64,000 nucleotides of DNA from Traorella massiliensis (GTDB lineage: Bacteria > Bacillota_I > Bacilli_A > Erysipelotrichales > Erysipelotrichaceae). Made by a program: the position numbers and the translations under genes. Below the pieces are notes generated by a model. The model was not told the DNA's origin. It did no database searches and was given only the letters and a program-made list of their open reading frames with translations. Location: positions 591,716-655,715 of the forward strand of contig NZ_LT629969.1 in assembly GCF_900104665.1 (NCBI RefSeq). The letters run 5' to 3'. Shown here piece after piece: positions 1 to 7,301 of this stretch. The number at the start of each line of letters is the position of its first letter. Positions within the stretch are counted from its first letter, which is position 1.

Positions 1-1
1 C

Positions 2-668
2 GACAGAAAAGGGAATCTGGTAAAGGCATGGAGGATTCCATTGAAAGAAAGAGGAACAAGGAACCAGAGGGAATATGAAAGGTATGTGGCAGTGAAACGG
101 ATCGTAGAGGAATGTGCGGGCAAGAAAAAGAATCTGATCATGGAAGATTTAGAATTCGAGAGGAAGAAAGAAGAGAGCCTGTACAGGGACAGGAACTATA
201 ACCGGATGCTGGGAACATTTGCATATAAGAGGCTGGAGGAGAAGATCGAAAGGAAATGCATGGAAAAAGGAGTATATTTAAGGAAGGTGGATCCAAGGCA
301 CACAACGCAGATCGGGAAGCTGAAATATGCGAAGCGGCTAGGGCTAAGCATCCACCACAGTGCAGCGTATGTGATTGCAAGGAGGGGAGAAGGGTACCGG
401 GAAAGGATACCGAACGAATATCATGAATACAGGGAATGGAAAGAAGTGATCAGGGATCTGGGGAAAGCGACATTGGAGGAATGTCAGAGAACTCCCTATT
501 TATGCCTGTTCAGATAGAAAAGAAGCAGGACCCGGCAGTCATGCGATTCACTGGAAGATGGAAGCATGGCAAAGGGATGGAATCCTGCCAGAAAAAAATA
601 ATAAGCTGACACTGGAACATTTCGCCAATGCCTTACGCTTCAGAGAGGAGCAAAAGAAGGAGATGTGA
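2..668 (+). pseudogene. TnpB-related (IS200/IS605 OrfB-like) protein, 5' truncated by window edge and frameshifted
   Basis: The frame is open from the window edge to a stop at 515-517. It shows RuvC-like pieces of the TnpB-related family: a start-of-fold strand (DRKGNLVKAW), the second acidic motif (IMEDLEF) and a C-terminal block (HTTQIGKLKYAKRLGLSIHH followed by AAYVIARRG). No CxxC zinc-finger pairs are seen. The typical tail of the family (EAGPGSHAIHW...) lies in another frame, at 522-668, ending in TGA at 666-668. A single frameshift near 500-520 therefore separates the two parts. GC content is clearly higher than in the rest of the window, suggesting recent transfer. I infer a decayed or frameshifted transposon-associated gene. 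A sequencing error at that point is the alternative. Confidence 0.7.
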
Positions 669-736
669 AGGTGCCGGTGGAACCACGCCGCTAGAAAGGC
701 AGGTGGGTATGCAGATAGGGAGTTGCTTATTTGCAT

Positions 737-768
737 ATGATTTTGGTTACAAAATCATTTTCTTGTGT
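737..768 (+). terminator. Hairpin with T-rich tail downstream of the TnpB-related gene
   Basis: A perfect 9-bp stem (737-745 with 750-758), a GTTA loop and a T-rich tail. It could be a terminator or the right-end structure of the element. The rest of 669-889 holds no gene I can support. Confidence 0.45.
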
Positions 769-889
769 GTTAAATGAGAAATAAAGGACATAATAAAAGA
801 CAAAACATAATTATTTGAAACTGTCTAAGGAAAAGATATCACAAAGGAATGAAGTTTGATAAATTATATTATAAAATTATGTGAGAATA

Positions 890-898
890 TGTTATAAT
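890..898 (+). promoter_or_regulatory. Extended -10 promoter of the rnf operon
   Basis: TG-T-TATAAT at 890-898 is a strong extended -10 element about 48 nt before the rnfC start. No good -35 box is seen at the usual distance, which fits an extended -10 promoter. The leader (905-945) carries a GGAAGGTG ribosome binding site. Confidence 0.55.
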
Positions 899-945
899 AA
901 CAGAGATGTCGTTTTACACGATTGTAAGAAGAGGAAGGTGACGAA

Positions 946-2238
946 ATGTCTTTGTTTAGAGGGTCCATGCGTACCCATATAAATGGGCACAAAGAGTTGA
1001 GTGAACATGCAGATATCATCACTTTGGTTCCTGAAAAGGTTGCGATTCCATTGTATTTTGGTACAGAAATGAATCCACAAATACTTGTTCAGCCAGGAGA
1101 TGAGGTGAAAGCTGGAACAAAAATTGCACAGTTCAACAGCCGCTTTGTAGTTCCTATATATTCTAGTGTTAGTGGTAAAGTAGAAGCTGTTGAAGACCGA
1201 TTACATCAGAGCTTAAAGAAGGTCAAGCATGTAGTTATTTCTAATGATAAAAAATATACAAAAGAAGAAAATCCTGTGCTGGATTATAAAACTGCTACTC
1301 GTGAAGAGTTAGTGGATTTTATGATGAATGCTGGGATTGTCGGCTGCGGTGGAGCAGGTTTTCCTGCTTATGTAAAGTATAAAGATGTTAAGGATGTTGA
1401 AAATCTGATTATTAATGCTGTGGAATGTGAACCTTATATTACCAGTGATTATAAAGTCATGGAAAATGATTTTGACTTGGTGCTTACAGGTATAAAGGCG
1501 ATGAAGAAGATGAGTGATGCGAAAAAAGTATTGATCGCTATTAAGAAAACACATCCTGAACTCATTCAAAGTGTCAGCGAAAAACTGAAAAATGAAAAGG
1601 ATATCGAATGTATCAGTGTGCCTGATGTTTATCCGATGGGGTGGGAAAGAACGCTTGTGTATCAATTGACGAAAAAGCGTTATGATAAACTTCCACTGGA
1701 AGTTGGATGTATAGTGAATAATGCAACAACAGCCTATATGTTTGCGAAAGCATTGACAACGGGTGAACCGATTGTTAGCAGGATGCTGACGGTAAGCGGA
1801 GACGCAGTAAAGAAACCGTGCAATGTAATAGCACCTGTAGGAAGCAGTGCACACGATGTGATTGAAGCTTGTGGCGGTTATACGACAGATGATGTTGTTG
1901 TCTGCTTTGGCGGTCCAATGATGGGGACTACGATTACGACAGATGATGTCTGTGTAGAAAGACAGAATAATGCTATTACGGTATTGAAAAAAGTAGCGAT
2001 TGATGAAGTTGCCTGCTTAAGATGTGGAAGCTGTTCTGATCATTGTCCTAGTGGTTTGCAGCCAGTACGTATCGTTCAGGCAAACAAATTAAAAGATATG
2101 GCACGTTTGGAAAAACTAAATGTCAGTAAATGTATTGAATGTGGAATGTGTACATATGTTTGTCCTTCTAAAATTGCAGTTACAGAAAATGTACGCCGAG
2201 CTAAGCGAGCCTATCAAATGTCGAAGGCTAAGAAATAG
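946..2238 (+). CDS. rnfC: Rnf electron transport complex subunit RnfC
   Basis: 430 residues. RnfC is the NADH-facing cytoplasmic subunit of the ion-pumping ferredoxin:NAD+ oxidoreductase. The N-terminal biotin-like/barrel region is followed by a Complex I 51-kDa-like fold with the glycine-rich stretch GIVGCGGAGFPAYVKY. Two 4Fe-4S motifs are near the C terminus: CLRCGSCSDHCP from about residue 357 and CIECGMCTYVCP from about 396. ATG 946 is preceded by a good ribosome binding site. It is the first gene of a tight operon, with rnfD starting 12 nt after its stop. The order C-D-G-E-A-B is standard for Rnf in Bacillota. Confidence 0.93.
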   Translation: MSLFRGSMRTHINGHKELSEHADIITLVPEKVAIPLYFGTEMNPQILVQPGDEVKAGTKIAQFNSRFVVPIYSSVSGKVEAVEDRLHQSLKKVKHVVISNDKKYTKEENPVLDYKTATREELVDFMMNAGIVGCGGAGFPAYVKYKDVKDVENLIINAVECEPYITSDYKVMENDFDLVLTGIKAMKKMSDAKKVLIAIKKTHPELIQSVSEKLKNEKDIECISVPDVYPMGWERTLVYQLTKKRYDKLPLEVGCIVNNATTAYMFAKALTTGEPIVSRMLTVSGDAVKKPCNVIAPVGSSAHDVIEACGGYTTDDVVVCFGGPMMGTTITTDDVCVERQNNAITVLKKVAIDEVACLRCGSCSDHCPSGLQPVRIVQANKLKDMARLEKLNVSKCIECGMCTYVCPSKIAVTENVRRAKRAYQMSKAKK

Positions 2239-2250
2239 GGGGAAGTGACG

Positions 2251-4080
2251 ATGAAATTTAATTACAGTCCGGCTCCAAATTATCGCAGTACAAACTCGAC
2301 TAAAAGAATCATGTTTGAACTGTTATTGGGGCTGATAGTTATTTATTTGTATTCACTGTTTTATTATGCGACAAACTATGGTAGCGAATATGTTGTTCAG
2401 GCAGTGCTGATCATGGCAGCATCGCTTGGAGGCTGTATGCTTACTGAAATAGTTTGGGCATTAGTCATCAAAAAAGATGTTGTTTCATATTTAAAAGGGT
2501 CATTTCCTTGGATTACAGGTGTAATTTTAGCGCTTATGGTGTCTGTTAACACACACTGGTATGCAGTTGCAGTGGCAGCGGTTCTTTGTACGATTTTCGG
2601 AAAACTGGCTTTTGGCGGCTTTGGACAGAATATCTTCAATCCGGCAGCTGTTGGAAGAGCGATAATCTTAACAGCATTTTCAAGTATGGTAGCGGCGGAT
2701 ATTACGACAGGCGCTACACCGACAACATTAATGGCTAATACATATTCATGGTGTGTAACAGATGCTGGCATGGTCAATGAATTATTGAATTCTGTTGGTG
2801 GCCTTGGTGGTTTACTGTTTGGTTCTCATCCTGGAGCTTTAGGTGAAACTTGTGGAATTCTAATCATTGTGGTAGGAATCATTCTTGCAGTACGTAAGGT
2901 TATTGATTGGCGAGTACCTGTTGTTTATATAGGAAGTGTCTTTGTGATGACAGCAGTTATGGCATTATTTAAAGGCATGGGTATGTGGTATCCTGTTTAC
3001 CATGTATTAAGCCGTGGGCTATTGTTTGGAGCTTTCTTTATGGCAACTGATCCGGTTACTAATCCGACAAGTGCATCAGGAAGAGTTATTTTTGCATTGG
3101 GCTGTGCTATTTTGACGGTGTTGATTCGTGTAAAAGCCAATCTTCCGGAAGGTGTTTTATATTCTATCCTGATCATGAATGCATGTACACCGATGATCGA
3201 ACGTGTCTGTGACTGTGAACAAATTAAAGGCTTAAGGAATGCCGTTATTACATTTGTATGTCTAGCTGTTGTTGGTCTTGGATGTGGTGTATTGGCAATT
3301 CATGCGGTTGAGCCTGCCGCAGCACAAACACCTGTTGAAGAAGAAAATAACAGCAGTTCAGGTGGAAGTGAAACAGGAATGGATTTCAATACAGAAATCA
3401 CTAATACGACAGAGAATAGCGATGGAAGCGTAACTTATACGGTAAGTGTAGACGGCTATGCAGTCTATAATCATGCAGACGGAAAGCCAAATGTCATAGA
3501 GGTTACGGTTTTAGATGGAACAGTACAGAATGTAGTCGTTGTAGAAGCTAATGATACACAGCATGTTGGCGATCAGATTGCAAATGAAGACTTTACAAGC
3601 CAGTTTGCAGGTATGACACTGGATACACTTGAAGTTGAGCCACTGTCAGGAGCAACAATTTCAAGCACTTCGGTACAGAAAGCGGTGCAGGCAGCACTTG
3701 AAGCGGCACAGGAGCCAGCAGGTGAAGAAAACGGCAACAGTACAGGAGGAATGGATTTCAACACAGAAATCACTAGTACGACAGAGAATAGTGATGGAAG
3801 CGTAACTTATACTGTAAGTGTAGACGGCTATGCAGTCTATAATCATGCAGATGGAAAGCCAAATGTCATAGAGGTTACGGTTTTAGATGGCACAGTACAG
3901 AATGTAGTCGTTGTAGAAGCTAATGATACACAGCATGTTGGCGATCAGATTGCAAATGAAGACTTTACAAGCCAGTTTGCAGGTATGACACTAGATACAC
4001 TTGAAGTTGAGCCACTGTCAGGAGCAACAATTTCAAGTAATTCAGCATATCATGCAGTATTAGCTGCTTTGGAGCAATAG
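2251..4080 (+). CDS. rnfD: RnfD with two fused C-terminal FMN-binding modules
   Basis: 609 residues, against about 310-350 for ordinary RnfD. The first ~360 residues are the multi-helix membrane core, with the family blocks GGFGQNIFNPAAVGRA and FFMATDPVTNPTSASGR. A last hydrophobic helix leads into a low-complexity linker (AAAQTPVEEENNSSSGG) and then two tandem modules, at about residues 377-490 and 501-609. Each carries the SGATISS motif; the candidate flavinylated threonines are Thr469 and Thr593. This motif is the FMN attachment site of RnfG/NqrC-type FMN_bind domains. The start is taken as ATG 2251, with GGGGGAAGTG in front, rather than the upstream GTG. Modification by an ApbE transferase is inferred; none is encoded in this window. 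Confidence 0.88.
   Translation: MKFNYSPAPNYRSTNSTKRIMFELLLGLIVIYLYSLFYYATNYGSEYVVQAVLIMAASLGGCMLTEIVWALVIKKDVVSYLKGSFPWITGVILALMVSVNTHWYAVAVAAVLCTIFGKLAFGGFGQNIFNPAAVGRAIILTAFSSMVAADITTGATPTTLMANTYSWCVTDAGMVNELLNSVGGLGGLLFGSHPGALGETCGILIIVVGIILAVRKVIDWRVPVVYIGSVFVMTAVMALFKGMGMWYPVYHVLSRGLLFGAFFMATDPVTNPTSASGRVIFALGCAILTVLIRVKANLPEGVLYSILIMNACTPMIERVCDCEQIKGLRNAVITFVCLAVVGLGCGVLAIHAVEPAAAQTPVEEENNSSSGGSETGMDFNTEITNTTENSDGSVTYTVSVDGYAVYNHADGKPNVIEVTVLDGTVQNVVVVEANDTQHVGDQIANEDFTSQFAGMTLDTLEVEPLSGATISSTSVQKAVQAALEAAQEPAGEENGNSTGGMDFNTEITSTTENSDGSVTYTVSVDGYAVYNHADGKPNVIEVTVLDGTVQNVVVVEANDTQHVGDQIANEDFTSQFAGMTLDTLEVEPLSGATISSNSAYHAVLAALEQ
3314..3700 (+). repeat. FMN_bind module copy 1 (in rnfD), with linker
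   Basis: This stretch is almost identical at nucleotide level to 5313-5700 in rnfE, with only a few substitutions up to about 3665 (constant offset 1999). It includes the linker that precedes the module. Such identity, silent sites included, points to recent duplication or ongoing gene conversion. Confidence 0.9.
3751..4060 (+). repeat. FMN_bind module copy 2 (in rnfD)
   Basis: Tandem second copy of the module at 3379-3700, differing by a handful of mostly silent changes. The linker before it is different (PAGEENGNSTGG). Confidence 0.9.
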
Positions 4081-4090
4081 GAGGGGTCTT

Positions 4091-4591
4091 ATGAAAAAAA
4101 TCATTCATTTAACGCTTTTCCTAGCTGTGATTTCTGCAATTGCCGGAGGAGCATTGGCAGCTGTCAATAATCTGACGGCACCAATTATTGAAGAAAACGC
4201 ATTAGCAGAAGTAAGATCTACGCTGGAAGAATTTTTCCCTAACGGAAACTTTACAGAAGTAGAAATTAAGGGAGAAGTTGAATATATTACAAATATTTAT
4301 GAAGCTGAGGGTGAAGGTGTAATCTATAAAGTCAGCGTTCAAGGTTTTAGTGATACTATTACCTATCTTGTCGCAATTGATAATGATGGTAATTTTTCAG
4401 GATATAAGGTAACTCAAATTAATGATACACAAGGTTATGGTTCACGTGTAGCGGATCCTGAGTTCTATGAATCCTTTATTGGTCAGTCAATTGATGATCA
4501 GGTTGATACATTAAGTGGTGCAACAGTTTCATCTACCGCTGTTGTAAATGGTCTTGCAGAAGTTGTGAATTATCACAACGAGAATTATTAG
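4091..4591 (+). CDS. rnfG: Rnf complex subunit RnfG (FMN-binding)
   Basis: 166 residues, near the usual size. One N-terminal transmembrane helix (residues ~4-25) is followed by an extracytoplasmic FMN_bind domain. The motif LSGATVSST places the covalently FMN-bound threonine at Thr145. The domain is homologous to the extra modules in RnfD and RnfE but clearly diverged from them (for example NDTQGYGSRVADPEF against NDTQHVGDQIANEDF). This is thus the ancestral flavin subunit, and the other three modules form a separate, recently amplified family. It starts 11 nt after the rnfD stop, with AGGAGGGG as ribosome binding site. Confidence 0.92.
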   Translation: MKKIIHLTLFLAVISAIAGGALAAVNNLTAPIIEENALAEVRSTLEEFFPNGNFTEVEIKGEVEYITNIYEAEGEGVIYKVSVQGFSDTITYLVAIDNDGNFSGYKVTQINDTQGYGSRVADPEFYESFIGQSIDDQVDTLSGATVSSTAVVNGLAEVVNYHNENY

Positions 4592-4603
4592 GAGGGGATC
4601 TTT

Positions 4604-5713
4604 ATGAAACGTTTTGAAAATTTTAAAGCGGGTTTCATAAGTGAAAATCCGATCTTTGGACTTTATCTTGGATTATGCTCTACATTGGCAATTTCTACGA
4701 CGCTCAACAATGCTATTGGCATGGGTGTGGCAGTTACACTTGTATTAGTAATGTCTAATGTTATTATTTCATGTATTCGTAAGATTACACCGGATGAAAT
4801 TCGAATTCCGGTATATATCGTTGTTATTGCGGCATTGGTAAAGATTGTTCAGATGCTTGTAGAAGCTTATACGCCTGAATTAAATACAGCATTGGGAATT
4901 TTCTTGCCATTAATCGTGGTTAACTGCATTATTCTGGGACGTGCTGAGGCATTTGCCAGTAAAAATGGTGTCATAGATTCGCTGGTAGATGGCTTAGGTA
5001 TGGGGCTAGGTTATACGCTTGGACTTTTAGCTATGTCGGTAGTTCGTCAGATTATCTCTACAGGAACATTAAGTTTCACGAATCCGTTTAATACAAATTT
5101 TATTATTTTTGAAACTACGTTTTTCCCAAGTGAATATGTAGTATCTATATTTAGTCAGCCAATTGGCGCCTTCTTTACTTTTGCTTGTTTGGCTGCTGCC
5201 TTAACAGCTTTCAAAAACAGCAAAAATAAAAAGCCTTGGAAGATTGGCGGAGGTATCGTTGCAATTGTTTTAGTTGCTTTTATCGCATTAAGAAGTGATT
5301 TTATGGTTGATACTGCCGCAGCACAAACACCTGTTGAAGAAGAAAATAACAGCAGTTCAGGTGGAAGTGAAACAGGAATGGATTTCAACACGGAAATCAC
5401 TAATACGACAGAGAATAGCGATGGAAGCGTAACTTATACGGTAAGTGTAGACGGCTATGCAGTCTATAATCATGCAGACGGAAAGCCAAATGTCATAGAG
5501 GTTACGGTTTTAGATGGAACAGTACAGAATGTAGTCGTTGTAGAAGCTAATGATACACAGCATGTTGGCGATCAGATTGCAAATGAAGACTTTACAAGCC
5601 AGTTTGCAGGTATGACACTGGATACACTTGAAGTTGAGCCACTGTCAGGAGCAACAATTTCAAGTAATTCAGCACAGAAAGCGGTGCAGGCTGCACTTGA
5701 AGCAGCTAAGTAG
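4604..5713 (+). CDS. rnfE: RnfE with an added seventh helix and C-terminal FMN-binding module
   Basis: 369 residues, where ordinary RnfE has about 200. Residues ~1-205 form the six-helix NqrD/RnfE core. After a basic loop (NSKNKKPWK) comes an extra hydrophobic segment at about 213-235 (GGGIVAIVLVAFIALRSDF). Then follows the same linker as in RnfD, and one FMN_bind module from ~259 with SGATISS and candidate Thr351. The seventh helix would move the C terminus to the outside, where flavin transfer occurs; that is inference from topology. ATG 4604 has GGAGGGG upstream. Confidence 0.88.
   Translation: MKRFENFKAGFISENPIFGLYLGLCSTLAISTTLNNAIGMGVAVTLVLVMSNVIISCIRKITPDEIRIPVYIVVIAALVKIVQMLVEAYTPELNTALGIFLPLIVVNCIILGRAEAFASKNGVIDSLVDGLGMGLGYTLGLLAMSVVRQIISTGTLSFTNPFNTNFIIFETTFFPSEYVVSIFSQPIGAFFTFACLAAALTAFKNSKNKKPWKIGGGIVAIVLVAFIALRSDFMVDTAAAQTPVEEENNSSSGGSETGMDFNTEITNTTENSDGSVTYTVSVDGYAVYNHADGKPNVIEVTVLDGTVQNVVVVEANDTQHVGDQIANEDFTSQFAGMTLDTLEVEPLSGATISSNSAQKAVQAALEAAK
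5313..5700 (+). repeat. FMN_bind module copy 3 (in rnfE), with linker
   Basis: Direct repeat of 3314-3700, about 2 kb downstream in the same orientation. Identity begins inside the AAAQTPVEEENN linker and ends near the SGATISS motif, after which the copies diverge. Confidence 0.9.
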
Positions 5714-5727
5714 AAAGGAGAAAACAT

Positions 5728-6303
5728 ATGAGTGAATTATTTACATTGTTTCTTGGCGCTGCCATTATCAATAATATTATTCTAACCAGATTTTTGGGTA
5801 TGTGTCCTTTCCTTGGCGTTTCTAAAAAAGTAGATAGTGCTTTAGGAATGGGTGCTGCAGTTACTTTTGTAATTTTTGTATCAAGTATCGTAACTTATAC
5901 TCTTTATTATCAGGTGTTAGAACCAGCTGGTTTGGAATACATGGATCTGATTACATTTATTTTAGTTATTGCGGCATTTGTACAGCTTGTAGAAATGATC
6001 ATCAAGAAATTTTCACCAGCTTTGTATAAAGCTTTAGGTATTTATTTACCTTTGATCACAACGAACTGTGCGGTATTGGGTGTCGCATTAGATAATATTT
6101 CTAATGGCTATGACTTTGCGGAAATGTGTACTTATTCTTTGGCTGTACCTATCGGTTTTGCTTTGGTTCTATTTATTTTCTCTACGATTCGTGAACGTTT
6201 AGATACAGCAAATACACAGCCGTCTTTTAAAGGAAATCCAATTGCACTCATTGTGGCTGGATTGATGGCTTTAGCATTCTCAGGATTAGCAGGGCTGGTA
6301 TAA
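5728..6303 (+). CDS. rnfA: Rnf complex subunit RnfA
   Basis: 191 residues, standard length, with six transmembrane helices of the NqrE/RnfA family. Family blocks are visible: NNIILTRFLGMCPFLGVSKK near the N terminus and GIYLPLITTNCAVLGVAL in the middle. The conserved cysteines (TRFLGMCPF and TTNCAVLG) are those known in this family to bind the membrane-embedded 2Fe-2S cluster shared with RnfE/NqrD. It carries no fused module, unlike RnfD and RnfE. AGAAAGGAGAA precedes the start. Confidence 0.93.
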   Translation: MSELFTLFLGAAIINNIILTRFLGMCPFLGVSKKVDSALGMGAAVTFVIFVSSIVTYTLYYQVLEPAGLEYMDLITFILVIAAFVQLVEMIIKKFSPALYKALGIYLPLITTNCAVLGVALDNISNGYDFAEMCTYSLAVPIGFALVLFIFSTIRERLDTANTQPSFKGNPIALIVAGLMALAFSGLAGLV

Positions 6304-6304
6304 T

Positions 6305-6463
6305 ATGACAGGGATTATCATATTAGTGGTGCTGGCTGCTGGATATGGCTGTTTCTATTATCTGAATCACAAAACGCCAGTGCCTAAGGGCTGTGAAAAT
6401 CTGAAACAGGCCTGTCATGGGTGTAAAGATTTTTCATGTGGAAATCACCCTAGCCAAAATTAA
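6305..6463 (+). CDS. Small Cys-rich membrane protein inside the rnf operon
   Basis: 52 residues, starting one nucleotide after the rnfA stop. An N-terminal hydrophobic helix (residues ~3-20) is followed by a short tail with four cysteines spaced CX6CX2CX4C (Cys30, 37, 40, 45). The layout resembles the small FeoB-associated Cys-rich membrane proteins, but the pattern is too short for firm assignment. Its place between rnfA and rnfB suggests a role in the complex or in Fe-S delivery; this is inference. rnfB starts 9 nt downstream with its own GGAGGA. Confidence 0.75.
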   Translation: MTGIIILVVLAAGYGCFYYLNHKTPVPKGCENLKQACHGCKDFSCGNHPSQN

Positions 6464-6472
6464 GGAGGAACT

Positions 6473-6781
6473 ATGATACAAGCAATCATTTTGATGCTCG
6501 TTCTAGGAGCAATCCTAGGATTGGGTTTAGGTCTTGCCAATAAATTTTTAGCAGTTAAAGAAGATGAACGTATTGAACATGTTACGCAGCTTTTACCTGG
6601 TTATAATTGCGGATCTTGCGGTTATCCGGGATGTAGTGGTCTAGCGGAAGCATTGGTGAATGGAAAAGTAAAAAGCGTAAGTACTTGTCGTCCATCTAAA
6701 GCAGATAAAAAACAGGAAATTGTTGACTATTTGAATGCTGCTGAAGGTCCTAATGGTGAAAAAGTAACAGTAACATTATAG
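6473..6781 (+). CDS. rnfB: Minimal RnfB: membrane anchor plus one Fe-S motif, no ferredoxin domain
   Basis: 102 residues, against roughly 260-330 for typical RnfB. A transmembrane helix (residues ~3-23) is followed by the RnfB Fe-S domain with CX2CX4CX17C (Cys46, 49, 54, 72; NCGSCGYPGCSGLAEA). The protein then stops after about 30 more residues, where other RnfB proteins continue into two or more ferredoxin-type 4Fe-4S domains. An intrinsic terminator begins 3 nt after the stop, so the missing part is not downstream in another frame. I see a complete short gene, not a broken one. Confidence 0.88.
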   Translation: MIQAIILMLVLGAILGLGLGLANKFLAVKEDERIEHVTQLLPGYNCGSCGYPGCSGLAEALVNGKVKSVSTCRPSKADKKQEIVDYLNAAEGPNGEKVTVTL

Positions 6782-6784
6782 TAT

Positions 6785-6815
6785 AAGGAGATCGGTTAGA
6801 TCTCCTTTTATTTTA
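6785..6815. terminator. Bidirectional terminator between rnf and tad operons
   Basis: A 9-bp perfect stem (6785-6793 with 6799-6807), a 5-nt loop and a T-rich tail. The minus-strand tad operon ends just to the right, so it may serve both strands. Confidence 0.85.
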
Positions 6816-7137
6816 TAACTTGTGTCATCATGTGAAGTGAACCATTCGTATGATAATTGATAAGAGAAAGATGAATAGGAAAAGTTACTTTGACGTCGTA
6901 GCGCTGATCAGTTGGGGTAATGTTCAATGTACATGAAGAACAGTATTTTTTTCCATTATCAATTAATTCATAGACTGAATCATCTAGACGGTTTTGATGT
7001 TCAATTTGAGTAACGACATAGTTCTGGTATTGCCTTGCCTGATTATAAGTCATTAAAATTTGCATAAAATTTAATCCAAAGACAATCATTGGCAATGCGA
7101 AAATCATGATAAATCCAAATTCAAAAGCACCTTTCAT
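6808..7137 (-). CDS. TadE-like minor pseudopilin
   Basis: 109 residues. The N terminus has the prepilin-like arrangement of a short basic leader followed by a hydrophobic helix with a glutamate (MKGAFEFGFIMIFALP). A small extracytoplasmic domain with a CSSC pair follows. This is the TadE/TadG-like layout found in Tad pilus operons. It is the last gene of the minus-strand tad operon and starts 3 nt after the stop of the Flp-like gene, with no separate ribosome binding site, so translation is probably coupled. Confidence 0.65.
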   Translation of the reverse strand: MKGAFEFGFIMIFALPMIVFGLNFMQILMTYNQARQYQNYVVTQIEHQNRLDDSVYELIDNGKKYCSSCTLNITPTDQRYDVKVTFPIHLSLINYHTNGSLHMMTQVIK

Positions 7138-7140
7138 AGA

Positions 7141-7290
7141 TTAAAGAGGTGATTCTTCTGTCATTTTATCCCATTGAGTTTCAATTGTATCTTGCATCGT
7201 ACCTCTAAACTCACTGGCAAATAAAATCATGCCTGAAGCAATGATCGTTACGATCAGTACAAGTCCATATTCTTCAAAAAAAGCTTTCAT
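7141..7290 (-). CDS. Flp-like pilin (49 residues)
   Basis: Reads MKAFFEEYGLVLIVTIIASG and on to a polar tail ending EESPL. Flp pilins of Tad systems are tiny proteins with a Glu-Tyr pair at the start of the hydrophobic segment; here it is EEYGLVLIV. A GGAGGTTCCT ribosome binding site precedes ATG at 7290. Position between TadC and TadE in the operon supports the call. This gene is too short for ordinary ORF filters. It would be the main structural subunit if the assignment is right. Confidence 0.65.
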   Translation of the reverse strand: MKAFFEEYGLVLIVTIIASGMILFASEFRGTMQDTIETQWDKMTEESPL

Positions 7291-7301
7291 AGGAACCTCC
7301 T

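Noticed and set aside
548-736. Minus-strand ORF after the TnpB-related gene
   Set aside because: It is antisense to the frameshifted tail of the TnpB-related protein and has no start signal.
6473-6815. RnfB shortened by a frameshift or assembly error
   Set aside because: Only 3 nt separate the stop from a strong terminator, and no ferredoxin-like CxxCxxC sequence exists in any frame before the convergent tad operon.
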